Positions 33,093 through 41,497 of a DNA stretch of 64,000 nucleotides are shown piece by piece. The stretch lies in the NCBI RefSeq assembly GCF_026340565.1, contig NZ_JAPEPB010000001.1, positions 4,998,501-5,062,500 of the forward strand, read 5' to 3'. The translations under genes were made by a program, and so were the position numbers. Source of the stretch: Kitasatospora sp. NBC_01287. GTDB lineage: Bacteria > Actinomycetota > Actinomycetes > Streptomycetales > Streptomycetaceae. A model generated the notes under the pieces. That model was given only the letters and a program-made list of their open reading frames with translations, was not told where the DNA came from and made no database searches. Position 1 is the stretch's first letter. Each line of letters starts with the position of its first letter.

Positions 33093-33416
33093 ATGGGCTG
33101 GGTAGATGACTGGAGTGCGCAGGCTGCCTGTCGCACGAGCGATCCGGACGAACTGTTCGTCCAGGGGGCGGCGCAGAACCGGGCGAAAGCCGTGTGCAGC
33201 GGGTGTCCCGTGCGCACCGAGTGCCTGGCGGACGCGCTGGACAACAGGGTGGAATTCGGCGTCTGGGGCGGGATGACCGAGCGGGAGCGCAGGGCGCTGC
33301 TGCGCCGTCGCCCGACGGTGATCTCGTGGCGCAGGTTGCTGGAGACCGCCCGCACGGAGTACGAGGAGTCGCTCGCCACCGGCGTGATCCTCTCGGACTA
33401 CGCGCAGGCCGGCTGA
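33093..33416 (+). CDS. wblA: WhiB-like Fe-S regulator WblA
   Basis: 107 aa from ATG 33,093, which gives the MGWVDDWSAQAACR start characteristic of WblA. Four Fe-S Cys: one in AACR and three in AVCSGCPVRTEC (C-x2-C-x5-C), then the GVWGGMTERERRALLRRRP turn and basic segment. The WblA family represses antibiotic and stress genes and is needed for aerial development in Streptomyces. An in-frame GTG at 33,036 exists, but the extension is not conserved in my memory of the family. No strong ribosome site is near; GAGAGGA lies 13 nt upstream. Confidence 0.95.
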   Translation: MGWVDDWSAQAACRTSDPDELFVQGAAQNRAKAVCSGCPVRTECLADALDNRVEFGVWGGMTERERRALLRRRPTVISWRRLLETARTEYEESLATGVILSDYAQAG

Positions 33417-33587
33417 CCGGGCGGCCCCGGGGTCCGGGGTCGCCGGTCGCACCTAGCCGTCGCAGCTACTCGTCGTACTCGCTCGTCGCCTCCGCTTCCG
33501 CCGACCGGACGGTCGGACGGGCGGCGCTCCTCAGGTCGGCCCGCTCAGGCCACGGTTCCCCAGGTCGAGCCGCTCAGGCCGCGCTCC

Positions 33588-34811
33588 TCATGCCGGTTCC
33601 CCGGGCCGGATCGACTCTCCGGCGAGCTGACGTCCGATCACGCGCAGTCCGTCCAGGTCGTGCACATCTCCGGCCAGCGCCGGGACCTCGACCAGCGGCA
33701 CATCGGGATAGACCGAGATGAACCGGTCCCTGGTCCGCCGCTCCCGGCTCATCACCTCGACCCGCTCGGCGTGCAGCCGCAGCAGCCCCGCGGCCAGTGT
33801 CTCCGCCTCCGCCTGGCGCGGTTCGTGCTCCCCGCCGTTCTCCTCCAGCGCCTGGGCGGCCGCCTGGGCCCGCTCCGCGGTGAGCTGGGGCGCGCCGGTG
33901 CTGTGCACCCGGTTGAGCACCAGCCCGGCCAGCGGCATCTGGTCGGCCGCCAGCCGGTCCACGAAGTACGCGGCCTCCCGCAGCGCGTCCCGCTCCGGCG
34001 CGGCGACCACCAGGAAGGCCGTGCCCTGCGCCTTGAGCAGCTGGTAGGTCCCCTCCGCGCGCTCCCGGAACCCGCCGAACATCGAGTCCATCGCGGCCAC
34101 GAAGGTCTGCAGGTCGGTCAGCAGCTGAGCGCCGAAGATCTTGCCGAGCGTGCCGGTGAGCAGCCCCATCCCGACGTTGAGGAACTTCATCGCGCTGCGC
34201 CCGCCGACCTTGGCCGGGGTCATCAGCACCCGGATGATCTTCCCGTCCAGGAAGGAGCCGAGCCGGCCCGGCGCGTCGAGGAAGTCCAGCGCCGAGCGCG
34301 AGGGCGGGGTGTCGACCACGATCAGGTCCCACTCCCCTGTGGCCCGCAGCTGGCCCAGCTTCTCCATCGCCATGTACTCCTGGGTGCCGGCGAACCCGGC
34401 CGAGAGCGACTGGTAGAAGGGGTTCTCCAGGATCGCCCGGGCCCGCTCGGGATCGGCGTGGGCCAGCACGACCTCGTCGAAGGTCCGCTTCATGTCGAGC
34501 ATCATGGCGTGCAGTTCGCCCGGGCCGGCCGGGCCGGCGGCGCCCTTCACCGGGCGCGGGGTGTTGTCCAGCTCGGTCAGACCCATCGACTGGGCCAGCC
34601 GGCGCGCGGGGTCGATGGTGAGCACCACGGTCCGCCGGCCGCGCTCGGCGGCCCGCAGGCCGAGGGCGGCGGCGGTGGTGGTCTTGCCGACCCCGCCGGA
34701 GCCGCAGCAGACGATGATCCGGGTGGCCGGGTCGTCGAGCAGCCGGTCGATGTCGAGTCCGCCGCCGTTGCCGCCGCTCATGCCGTCGTTGCTGCCGTTG
34801 CCGCCGCTCAT
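33588..34811 (-). CDS. ArsA/GET3-like ATPase (second of a pair)
   Basis: 407 aa. Deviant Walker A CCGSGGVGKTTTAAALG (~res 35-51), switch region IVVDTPPS, and TIDPARRLAQSMGL. Low-complexity Gly/Asn N-terminus (SGGNGSNDGMSGGNGG). In actinobacteria this tandem pair lies next to wblA and is not linked to arsenic; a role in protein or membrane targeting is presumed. The start overlaps the stop of the upstream partner by 4 bp (ATGA). Confidence 0.9.
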   Translation of the reverse strand: MSGGNGSNDGMSGGNGGGLDIDRLLDDPATRIIVCCGSGGVGKTTTAAALGLRAAERGRRTVVLTIDPARRLAQSMGLTELDNTPRPVKGAAGPAGPGELHAMMLDMKRTFDEVVLAHADPERARAILENPFYQSLSAGFAGTQEYMAMEKLGQLRATGEWDLIVVDTPPSRSALDFLDAPGRLGSFLDGKIIRVLMTPAKVGGRSAMKFLNVGMGLLTGTLGKIFGAQLLTDLQTFVAAMDSMFGGFRERAEGTYQLLKAQGTAFLVVAAPERDALREAAYFVDRLAADQMPLAGLVLNRVHSTGAPQLTAERAQAAAQALEENGGEHEPRQAEAETLAAGLLRLHAERVEVMSRERRTRDRFISVYPDVPLVEVPALAGDVHDLDGLRVIGRQLAGESIRPGEPA

Positions 34812-35932
34812 GCCGCTCCCTGCCGCTTCAGCTCGCCGGCCAGCCGGTACAGCCCGCCCAGGTCCACGCCCCCGCTGAGCAGGGGCAGCTCGTAGCCGGG
34901 CAGCCGCAGGGCGCCCAGGTCGGCCCGCTGCTCGCGCTCCAGTGCCACCCGCTCGGCGTGCTCGCGAGCCTGCGCCAGCAGCGGGTCGAGCAGCGGCTCC
35001 ACGGCGGCCCGCCGGGTGGCCGCGGTGCGCGACCGCCCGCCGAGCCCGGCCTCCACCAGCGCCAGCGCCACCTCCTCGCGGTGGTCGCCGTGCACCGCCG
35101 CGACCGCCGCCGCGTCCAGCACCGGTGGGCGCACCATGTTCACCAGCACACCGCCGACCGGCAGTCCGGCCTCGCGCAGTTCGGTGAAGCCGTCCACGGT
35201 CTCCTGCACCGGCATCTCCTCCAGCAGGGTGACCAGGTGCACCGCGGTCTGCGGCGACTTCAGCACCCTCATCACCGCCTGGGCCTGGCTGTGTATCGGA
35301 CCGAACCTGGCCAGCCCGGCGACCTCGGAGTTGACGTTCAGGAACCGGGTGAGCCGGCCGGTGGGCGGGGCGTCCATCACCACCGCGTCGTAGAGCAGGC
35401 GCCCGTCAGGGCCCTTGCGCCGCGCAGCCTCGCAGGCCTTCCCGGTCAGCAGCACGTCGCGCACACCCGGGGCGATGGTGGTGGCGAAGTCGACGAAGCC
35501 GACCTTCTGCAGCGCCTTCCCGGCCCGGCCGAGCTTGTAGAACATGTCCAGGTACTCGAGCAGCGCCTGCTCGGGGTCGATCGCCAGGGCGAACACCTCG
35601 CCGGTGCCGCGCCCGGGCAGGCCCAGCTTGGCCGGGGAGACGGTGGCGATCTTCCGCTCCTCGTAGGGCAGGGCACTGCTGCCGAACAGCTCGGCGATCC
35701 CCTGCCGGCCCTCCACCTCGATCAGCAGAGTGCGCCGCCCCTCGGCGGCCAGCGCCAGCGCCAGCGCCGCCGCCAGGGTGGTCTTGCCGGTGCCGCCCTT
35801 CCCGCTGACCACGTGCAGGCGCACGCCCTCCCAGTCCGGGCCGCCGGACGCCCCGCCGGGCTCCGCGGCCTCGGTGGGTTCGGCGGCTCCGGCCGCCGCT
35901 GCGGCGGGGGTGGGCTGCTGGGTCCTTGGCAC
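34808..35932 (-). CDS. ArsA/GET3-like ATPase (first of a pair)
   Basis: About 374 aa from GTG 35,932 with GGAGGGAG upstream. Walker A VVSGKGGTGKTTLAAALALAL (deviant KGGTGKT), Walker B-like VVMDAPPTGRLTRFL. An Ala/Pro/Glu-rich N-terminal tail precedes the domain. No ArsA metal-binding Cys set is visible. Together with the next gene it may form a heterodimer (inference). Divergent from the DUF4177 gene. Confidence 0.9.
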   Translation of the reverse strand: MPRTQQPTPAAAAAGAAEPTEAAEPGGASGGPDWEGVRLHVVSGKGGTGKTTLAAALALALAAEGRRTLLIEVEGRQGIAELFGSSALPYEERKIATVSPAKLGLPGRGTGEVFALAIDPEQALLEYLDMFYKLGRAGKALQKVGFVDFATTIAPGVRDVLLTGKACEAARRKGPDGRLLYDAVVMDAPPTGRLTRFLNVNSEVAGLARFGPIHSQAQAVMRVLKSPQTAVHLVTLLEEMPVQETVDGFTELREAGLPVGGVLVNMVRPPVLDAAAVAAVHGDHREEVALALVEAGLGGRSRTAATRRAAVEPLLDPLLAQAREHAERVALEREQRADLGALRLPGYELPLLSGGVDLGGLYRLAGELKRQGAA

Positions 35933-36030
35933 GCTCGGTCTCCCTCCACTGGGCCCTCCTCGCGAGGGTAACCAGCGCCCGGGCCGGATGCCGGGAGCAT
36001 CCGGGTGCCGGGCGCCCTCGCGGCCCGCTT

Positions 36031-36046
36031 TGTGTCCCACCTCACA
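36031..36046. promoter_or_regulatory. Crp-like site upstream of the DUF4177/RidA operon
   Basis: TGTGT-CCCACC-TCACA, one base off the symmetric TGTGA-N6-TCACA, 40 bp before the DUF4177 start and 99 bp before the divergent ATPase start. The Streptomyces GTG(N6)GNCAC form is not fully met. Confidence 0.4.
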
Positions 36047-36085
36047 TCGGACGGCGGCGGTCGCGGACCGTCTAGAGTCACCCCC

Positions 36086-36244
36086 ATGACCAAGTGGGAA
36101 TACGTAACGGTGCCGCTGCTCGTGCACGCGACCAAGCAGATCCTGGACACCTGGGGCGAGGACGGCTGGGAGCTCGTCCAGGTGGTGCCCGGGCCGAACA
36201 ACCCCGAGCAGCTGGTGGCCTACCTCAAGCGGGAGAAGAACTGA
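36086..36244 (+). CDS. DUF4177-type small protein
   Basis: 52 aa: KWEYVTVPLLVHATKQILDTWGEDGWELVQVVPG followed by YLKREKN, the typical DUF4177 sequence (a small beta-alpha-beta domain of unknown function). Its stop and the RidA start overlap by one base (TGATG), so both are co-translated. Confidence 0.92.
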   Translation: MTKWEYVTVPLLVHATKQILDTWGEDGWELVQVVPGPNNPEQLVAYLKREKN

Positions 36245-36708
36245 TGGGCGCGGTCGAGAGCCGGCTGGCCGAGCTCGGCCTGACCCTCCCCGAGGTGGCG
36301 GCCCCGGTCGCCGCGTACGTTCCGGCGGTGCGCTCCGGCGACCACGTGCTGACCTCCGGCCAGCTGCCGATGGTGCAGGGCAAGCTGCAGTACACCGGCA
36401 AGGTCGGCGCCGAGGTCACCGCCGAGCAGGCCAAGGAGCTCGCGCAGATCTGCGCGCTCAACGCGCTGGCCGCCGTGAAGTCGGTGATCGGTGACCTGGA
36501 CCTGGTGGAGCAGGTGGTCAAGGTGGTCGGCTTCGTCGCCTCCGCCCCCGACTTCACCGGCCAGCCCGGCGTGGTGAACGGCGCCAGCGAGCTGCTGGGC
36601 CAGGTGCTCGGCGCGGCGGGTGTGCACGCGCGCAGCGCGGTGGGCGTCGCGGTGCTGCCGCTGGACGCGCCGGTCGAGGTGGAGATCCAGGTCCGGGTCC
36701 GCGCCTGA
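36244..36708 (+). CDS. RidA-family protein
   Basis: 154 aa. RidA/YjgF fold: VRSGDHVLTSGQLPM, then AEVTAEQAKELAQICALNALAAVKS and APVEVEIQVRVRA. The catalytic Arg of enamine deaminases (…RSA.G…PL…EIE) is represented by HARSAVGVAVLPLDAPVEVE. It probably hydrolyses reactive enamine/imine intermediates or belongs to a non-catalytic Rid subgroup. Coupled to DUF4177. Confidence 0.92.
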   Translation: MGAVESRLAELGLTLPEVAAPVAAYVPAVRSGDHVLTSGQLPMVQGKLQYTGKVGAEVTAEQAKELAQICALNALAAVKSVIGDLDLVEQVVKVVGFVASAPDFTGQPGVVNGASELLGQVLGAAGVHARSAVGVAVLPLDAPVEVEIQVRVRA

Positions 36709-36711
36709 GCC

Positions 36712-36759
36712 GCTGACCCGCTGATCAGCTGACCCGCTGATCAGCTGACCCGCTGATCA
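36712..36759. repeat. Three perfect 16-bp tandem repeats after ridA
   Basis: The unit GCTGACCCGCTGATCA occurs three times in a row directly after the RidA stop. Each unit holds the TGATCA palindrome. Non-coding; length polymorphism likely. Confidence 0.9.
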
Positions 36760-36876
36760 CCCGGCCCGTCGGCAGGTGGGCCGGCAGGTGGGCCCGGGAC
36801 CCGCCGGACCGTGATCGTCCGGTTCCGCCCCACCGGGCCCTTCTCAGCGCCATGTCCGGGTGCATAGCATCCGGAC

Positions 36877-37794
36877 ATGGCAGCGAACCTCCCCGGCCCG
36901 CCCCCGGCCGCTCCCCCCATGCCGCCCGGCTGGCCAGACCGCATCCGGGCACTGGCGGCCGGCACCCTGACCCCGGTGGTGCCCAAGCGGGCCGCGACCG
37001 TGGTGCTGCTGCGCGACGACGCGTCGCCCACCGCCGGGCCGGGCCCGCTGGCCTACCTGCTGCGTCGCAAGAGCTCGATGGCCTTCGCGGCCGGCATGTA
37101 CGCCTATCCCGGCGGTGGAGTGGACCCGCGTGACGCCGAGCAGGAGCTCGGCTGGGCCGGGCCCAGCCCCGAGGAGTGGGCCTCACGGCTCGGGGTGGAC
37201 CGGGCGACGGCGCAGGCGGTGGTCTGCGCGGCTGTCCGGGAGACGTTCGAGGAGGCCGGCGTCCTGCTGGCCGGCCCGGACGCGCACACCATGGCCCCCG
37301 AGCGCGACTGGAGCGCCGAGCGGGCCGCACTGGAGGCGCACCGCCTCTCCTTCGCCGACTTCTGCCGTGAGCACGAGCTCGTGCTCCGCAGCGACCTGCT
37401 GGCCGGCTGGGCCCGCTGGATCACCCCGGCCTTCGAGGAGCGGCGCTACGACACCTGGTTCTTCGTCGCCGTGCTGCCGCCCGGCCAGCAGGCCGCGCAC
37501 CAGGTCGGCGAGGCGGACCAGGTGGCCTGGCTGACCCCCGCCGAGGCGGTCGAGGGCTACGCCGAGGGCCGGTACGGGATGCTCCCGCCGACCGTCTCGG
37601 TCCTCCGTGAGCTGCTGCCGGCCCGCACCGCGCGCGAGGCGCTGGAGCTGGCCGAGCGGCGCACCCTGACCCCGGTGCTTGGCCAGGCCGAGCTGATGGG
37701 TGATCGTATGACTATTCGCTGGTCAGGCTATGAGGAGCTGACCATCGACGGACACTATCCCGAGGAAGGACCCCAAGCCGATGATCCACAATGA
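36877..37794 (+). CDS. NUDIX hydrolase
   Basis: 305 aa. The Nudix box is split by an insert: GGGVDPRD ... AAVRETFEEAGVLL (RE-x2-EE-x-G, ~res 118-131). ~100 residues of extra sequence on the C-terminal side resemble the actinobacterial long-NUDIX group near crp. Substrate (nucleoside diphosphate derivative or CoA) unknown. An overlapping short frame follows at its 3' end. Confidence 0.9.
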   Translation: MAANLPGPPPAAPPMPPGWPDRIRALAAGTLTPVVPKRAATVVLLRDDASPTAGPGPLAYLLRRKSSMAFAAGMYAYPGGGVDPRDAEQELGWAGPSPEEWASRLGVDRATAQAVVCAAVRETFEEAGVLLAGPDAHTMAPERDWSAERAALEAHRLSFADFCREHELVLRSDLLAGWARWITPAFEERRYDTWFFVAVLPPGQQAAHQVGEADQVAWLTPAEAVEGYAEGRYGMLPPTVSVLRELLPARTAREALELAERRTLTPVLGQAELMGDRMTIRWSGYEELTIDGHYPEEGPQADDPQ

Positions 37795-37948
37795 CGTGGT
37801 TCGCGCGCTCCGCCCCCGTGCCTTGGCTGCCCGCCCCATGACCCGGTCGCTGGCCTGCGACGGGCCGGACCTCCCGGCCGTCGCGCCCCAGCGGTCCCTG
37901 GTCCGTGAGCTGCCGGCCCGTGCGCTGAGCCGGCCCACCCCCTCCTGA
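37781..37948 (+). CDS. Possible 55-aa protein overlapping the NUDIX 3' end
   Basis: ATG 37,781 has GAGGAAGGA 10 nt upstream and overlaps the NUDIX stop by 14 bp. The product (MIHNDVVRALRPRALAARPM ... LSRPTPS) is basic, without a domain. The ribosome site and position argue for translation; nothing else supports it. Confidence 0.4.
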   Translation: MIHNDVVRALRPRALAARPMTRSLACDGPDLPAVAPQRSLVRELPARALSRPTPS

Positions 37949-37987
37949 GGACGCCCCGCACGTGTCGATGACGCTGAGGACCCACTC

Positions 37988-38809
37988 GTGACCGGTCTGC
38001 TCCCTGGCGACCCCGCCGCCACCGTCGGCGGGGTCGCCACCGAGCGCGCGTTCTGCGTGCTCGCCCCCAACGCCTCCCCGATGACACTGGACGGCACCAA
38101 CACCTGGATGCTGGCCGAGCCCGACTCGGAGCTGGCCGTGGTGGTCGACCCCGGTCCGCTGGACGAGGGCCACCTGCGCGCGGTGCTGGCCGCCGCCGAG
38201 CAGCGGGGCAAGCGGATCGCGCTCACCCTGCTGACCCACGGCCACCACGACCACGCCGAGGGAGCGGCCCGGTTCGCCGAGCTGACCGGGACCCAGGTGC
38301 GGGCGCTGGACCCGGCGCTGCGGTTGGGCGAGGAGGGGCTGCACGGCGGGCAGGTGCTCGAGGTCGGTGGCCTGGAGCTGCGGGTGGTCGCCACCCCGGG
38401 ACACACGGCGGACTCGCTCACCTTCCACCTCCCGGCGGACGGGGCGATCCTCACCGGCGACACCGTGCTCGGGCGGGGCACCACGATGGTCGCCCACCCG
38501 GACGGGGCGCTCGGCGACTACCTCGACTCGCTGCGCCGCCTTCGGACACTGGCGGCCCAGTACGGCGTGGGAACCGTGCTGCCCGGGCACGGCCCGGTGC
38601 TGGCCGACGCGCTCGGCACGGTCGAGTACTACCTGGCGCACCGGGCGGCCCGGCTGGCCCAGGTGGAGACGGCGGTCGAGGCCGGCTGCCGGACGGCCGA
38701 GCAGGTGGTGGCCCGGGTCTACGCGGACGTGGACCCCGCGCTCTGGCCGGCCGCCGAACTCTCGGTCCGCGCCCAACTGCGCTACCTGGAGGACCACGGG
38801 CTCATCTGA
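37988..38809 (+). CDS. MBL-fold metallohydrolase (LACTB2-like)
   Basis: 273 aa from GTG. Zn-binding TLLTHGHHDHAEGAARF (H-x-H-x-DH), VVATPGHTADSLTFHL, ILTGDTVLG and LPGHGPVL complete the seven-ligand set. A C-terminal winged-helix-like part (CRTAEQVVARVYADVDPALWPAAELSVRAQLRYL) is the LACTB2 extension. LACTB2 relatives act as RNases or esterases; the bacterial substrate is unknown. Convergent with crp. Confidence 0.92.
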   Translation: MTGLLPGDPAATVGGVATERAFCVLAPNASPMTLDGTNTWMLAEPDSELAVVVDPGPLDEGHLRAVLAAAEQRGKRIALTLLTHGHHDHAEGAARFAELTGTQVRALDPALRLGEEGLHGGQVLEVGGLELRVVATPGHTADSLTFHLPADGAILTGDTVLGRGTTMVAHPDGALGDYLDSLRRLRTLAAQYGVGTVLPGHGPVLADALGTVEYYLAHRAARLAQVETAVEAGCRTAEQVVARVYADVDPALWPAAELSVRAQLRYLEDHGLI

Positions 38810-38859
38810 CGAGCCCGCGGCGCCTGCGGCGCCCGCCGCCGCGCCGGCGGGAGGGGGTG

Positions 38860-39534
38860 TCAGCGGGAGCGGCGGGAGAGCCGCTCGACGTCCAGCAGCA
38901 CCACCGCGCGGGCCTCCAACTTGAGCCAGCCGCGGCCGGCGAAGTCGGCCAGCGCCTTGTTCACGGTCTCCCGGGAGGCGCCGACCAGCTGGGCCAGCTC
39001 CTCCTGGGTCAGGTCGTGGGCGACGTGGATGCCCTCCTCGGACTGCACGCCGAAGCGGCGCGAGAGGTCGAGCAGGGCCTTGGCCACCCGGCCGGGCACG
39101 TCCGAGAAGACCAGGTCGCTCATCACGTCGTTGGTCCGCCGTAGCCGGCGCGCGATGGCGCGCAGCAGCGCGATCGAGACCTCGGGCCGGGCGTGCAGCC
39201 AGGGCTGCAGGTCACCGTGGCCCAGGCCGAGCAGCTTGACCTCGGTCAGCGCGCTGGCGGTGGCGGTGCGCGGGCCCGGGTCGAAGAGCGAGAGTTCGCC
39301 GATCATCTCGCTCGGGCCGAGCACCGCGAGCATGTTCTCGCGGCCGTCCGGCGAGGCGCGGTGCAGCTTGACCTTGCCCTCGGCGACCACGTAGAGCCGG
39401 TCGCCCGGGTCGCCCTCGTGGAAGAGCGACTCGCCACGGGCGAGGGTCACCTCGGTCATGGAAGCGCGCAGCTCGCCGGCCTGTTCGTCGTCGAGCGCCG
39501 CAAAGAGCGCGGCGCGCCGCAGAACGTCGTCCAC
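38860..39534 (-). CDS. crp: cAMP receptor protein (Crp/Fnr family)
   Basis: 224 aa from GTG 39,534 with AGGAGGAAG upstream; same length as the S. coelicolor protein as I recall it. cAMP-binding roll with IGELSLFDPGPRTATASALT (phosphate-binding cassette, ~res 81-100), C-helix, and HTH DLTQEELAQLVGASRETVNKALADFAGRGWL. In Streptomyces it governs germination and secondary metabolism. Candidate sites exist in this window at 8,407 and 36,031. Confidence 0.95.
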   Translation of the reverse strand: MDDVLRRAALFAALDDEQAGELRASMTEVTLARGESLFHEGDPGDRLYVVAEGKVKLHRASPDGRENMLAVLGPSEMIGELSLFDPGPRTATASALTEVKLLGLGHGDLQPWLHARPEVSIALLRAIARRLRRTNDVMSDLVFSDVPGRVAKALLDLSRRFGVQSEEGIHVAHDLTQEELAQLVGASRETVNKALADFAGRGWLKLEARAVVLLDVERLSRRSR

Positions 39535-39788
39535 GTGCTTCCTCCTGTTCGCCGCCCGAGGTGGGGCCCGTCGGGCGGCTCGCGTGCTGGTGTTCCGCCA
39601 TGCTTCCGGTGGTATCGACGGTCTCCGACGATCCCCCGGCGATGGAGAAACAGTGCTCTTCATCACCAAGCATGGCGCATGTCGCTCCGATCATATGAGG
39701 AGGGGGTGCGCTCTGGAGCCCGGTACACGGCCATCCGTACGCATTGGTTACTGATCGGTCATCTCTTGGAGCGGCCTCGGTGACGGCC

Positions 39789-40115
39789 TCAGTGGGTGAT
39801 CGGGCGGGAGAGGTCGTCGTCGCCGACCACCCGGTAGACCGCGCCGCCCAGCGAAGGGCCGACCATGCCGGCCAGGCGGTCCATCCGTCGCTGCTCGCCG
39901 GGGGCCAGGCGCTCCATCCAGGCGGGCATGTCGGCCGGGTCGCCCTCGATGATCGCGCAGGTCAGGATCTCCTGCGGGTCGGCCAGGTTGAGCGCGCTGA
40001 GCACCCGGCGGCGCGGGTCGTCGGCGAAGGTCTCGTCCGGCAGCCAGGCCTCGCGGAAGCGGGCGTAGTCGACGCCGTCGTTCATCCGACGCAGAGCCGT
40101 GGCGATGAGCAGCAT
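39789..40115 (-). CDS. Small conserved-looking protein under TetR control
   Basis: 108 aa from ATG 40,115 (GGAG upstream): MLLIATALRRMNDGVDYARFREAWLPDE ... DPQEILTCAIIEGDPADMPAW. The layout suggests a dimeric alpha/beta-barrel-like (ferredoxin-fold) protein, but I do not recognise the family. Divergent from a TetR gene with two perfect operators between them. Confidence 0.75.
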   Translation of the reverse strand: MLLIATALRRMNDGVDYARFREAWLPDETFADDPRRRVLSALNLADPQEILTCAIIEGDPADMPAWMERLAPGEQRRMDRLAGMVGPSLGGAVYRVVGDDDLSRPITH

Positions 40116-40132
40116 GATGGTCTCCGTTGATT

Positions 40133-40145
40133 CTTACGAGGTAAG
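40133..40145. promoter_or_regulatory. TetR operator 1
   Basis: CTTAC-GAG-GTAAG, perfect 5-3-5 inverted repeat 18 bp from the start of the 108-aa gene. Same arms as operator 2. Confidence 0.75.
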
Positions 40146-40168
40146 TTTTCCGTTGGCACTAGAGTGCC

Positions 40169-40181
40169 CTTACGTCGTAAG
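40169..40181. promoter_or_regulatory. TetR operator 2
   Basis: CTTACG-T-CGTAAG, perfect inverted repeat with the same half-site as operator 1, centres 36 bp apart. It lies 62 bp before the TetR start. Confidence 0.75.
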
Positions 40182-40242
40182 AATCGTCAAGAGGGGTCCG
40201 GGTCCCGAAATGGTCCGGACTCCGGAACGAGGAGGAGTGACC

Positions 40243-40917
40243 ATGGCGGATCGTCGGGCCCGTCCGAAGGCCGGGCTCAGCCGTGAGCGGGTGCTGGAGG
40301 CGGCACTGGACCTCGTCGACCGCCACGGGCTGGCGGCGCTGACCATGCGCAAGCTCGGTGCGGAGCTGGAGGTCGAGGCCATGACGCTCTATCACCACGT
40401 GCGCAACAAGCAGGCCCTGCTGGACGGGCTGGTCAGCCAGGTGGTCCGGCGGGCCGCCGCGATCGAACTGCCCGCCGACCCGGCGCCCGGCGCGGACTGG
40501 ACGCCGTGGGCCCGCGCCTTCGCGACCGGGCTGCGCCGCGAGCTGCTGCGCCATCCCGGCGTGCTGCCGCTGGTCGCCACGCATCCGCTCAGCTCGCCGG
40601 CCGACCTCGACCTGCTCGAAGGCTGGCTCGCCGCCCTGACCGCGGCGGGCCTGCCGCTCGGCCGTGCGCTGGACCTGCTGAACACGCTGGCCGTCTTCGT
40701 GGTCGGCCACGCCTTGGCCGAGGTGGGCCGCACGCCCGGCGAGACGGAGGACGCCCCCGACCTGGACTCCGTGCCGCTCGACCCGGCCCGGTACCCCCTG
40801 CTGGCACAGGTGGCGGCGACCCGGGCCGGGCTCGACTTCGACGCCCGCTTCGAGCGGGCGGTCGACATCCTGCTCGCGGGCTACGCGGCGGACTACGCGG
40901 AGGGCCGGCCGTACTGA
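40243..40917 (+). CDS. TetR-family regulator (TetR_C class)
   Basis: 224 aa from ATG 40,243 with GAGGAGG upstream. HTH LAALTMRKLGAELEVEAMTLYHHVRNKQALLDGLV (~res 27-61) is very close to the classic TetR/TetR_C_1 group that includes tetracycline-type repressors. The C-terminal domain is all helical (LDLLEGWLAALTAAGLPLGRALDLLNTLAVFVVGHALAE). It is likely to repress itself and the divergent 108-aa gene via the two CTTAC-N3-GTAAG sites. Confidence 0.95.
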   Translation: MADRRARPKAGLSRERVLEAALDLVDRHGLAALTMRKLGAELEVEAMTLYHHVRNKQALLDGLVSQVVRRAAAIELPADPAPGADWTPWARAFATGLRRELLRHPGVLPLVATHPLSSPADLDLLEGWLAALTAAGLPLGRALDLLNTLAVFVVGHALAEVGRTPGETEDAPDLDSVPLDPARYPLLAQVAATRAGLDFDARFERAVDILLAGYAADYAEGRPY

Positions 40918-41497
40918 CCCGTGAGGCTGGGGACGCGGCCGGCGTCGCGCCCGCCCCGTGAGCCGCCGGCCGCGCGCCGCCGCCCCTCCTGAGATTCCTC
41001 GCGGTTGACTGCCCGTCAGACGGCCGGGCCCGGCCTCGCGCGCCTCGGTCCGGCACCCGGCAGTCCGCGATCTGCTCCCTGCCGCTGAGCGGGCGGCGTA
41101 GCCTTCCCGCACGGCAGAGAGCAAGGTCCGGAAGGCCGCGCCCACCGCACCGGTGGCCGCGAAGCCGAAGAAGCCGGAGTCGCAGCTGGCGATGGTGCGC
41201 CGAGCCCGGAAGATCAACCGCGAGTTGGCGGCGCTGGAGAACCCTTTGGCGCGGCGAGGACGACGTCATTCGGCGTGGCGGCTTAGCCAGATCAGGTACA
41301 GCTCCCGCTGCGGCTCTGCTGGTCCGACGCCGCGGGAGCCGAGGTGACGTGTGCCGGTCCGCTGGCCGCGTACGGGTGAACGGGTCTGCAGTAGCTCGGG
41401 AGTTCGTCTGTGGGACCTGTGTGGTTGGCATAGGGTCGGCTCGGCATGTGCGCGTCGTGCGCCTGGGGTTCGAGCTCGGACGTTGTGGGGGGTTGGA
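40918..41497. other. Interval with the left copy of the nth duplication
   Basis: No intact gene. Contains the 139-bp duplicated nth 5' segment (listed separately) and ~260 bp of unrecognised sequence leading to the ATPase start. Confidence 0.7.
41093..41231 (+). repeat. Left flank duplication: 5' end of nth
   Basis: 136 of 139 bp identical to 45,465-45,603 (upstream region and first ~40 codons of nth). The start codon reads ACG here and the frame runs into unrelated DNA after GAGTTGGCGG, so this copy is dead. It bounds a 4.37-kb insertion. Confidence 0.95.

Noticed and set aside
33588..35932. Arsenic export ATPase (ArsA) linked to the ars cluster
   Set aside because: These GET3-like ATPases sit in conserved core synteny beside wblA, lack visible ArsA metal ligands and lie 20 kb from the ars genes.
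41093..41347. A second nth gene
   Set aside because: The start codon is ACG and similarity stops after ~40 codons; a dead duplication.
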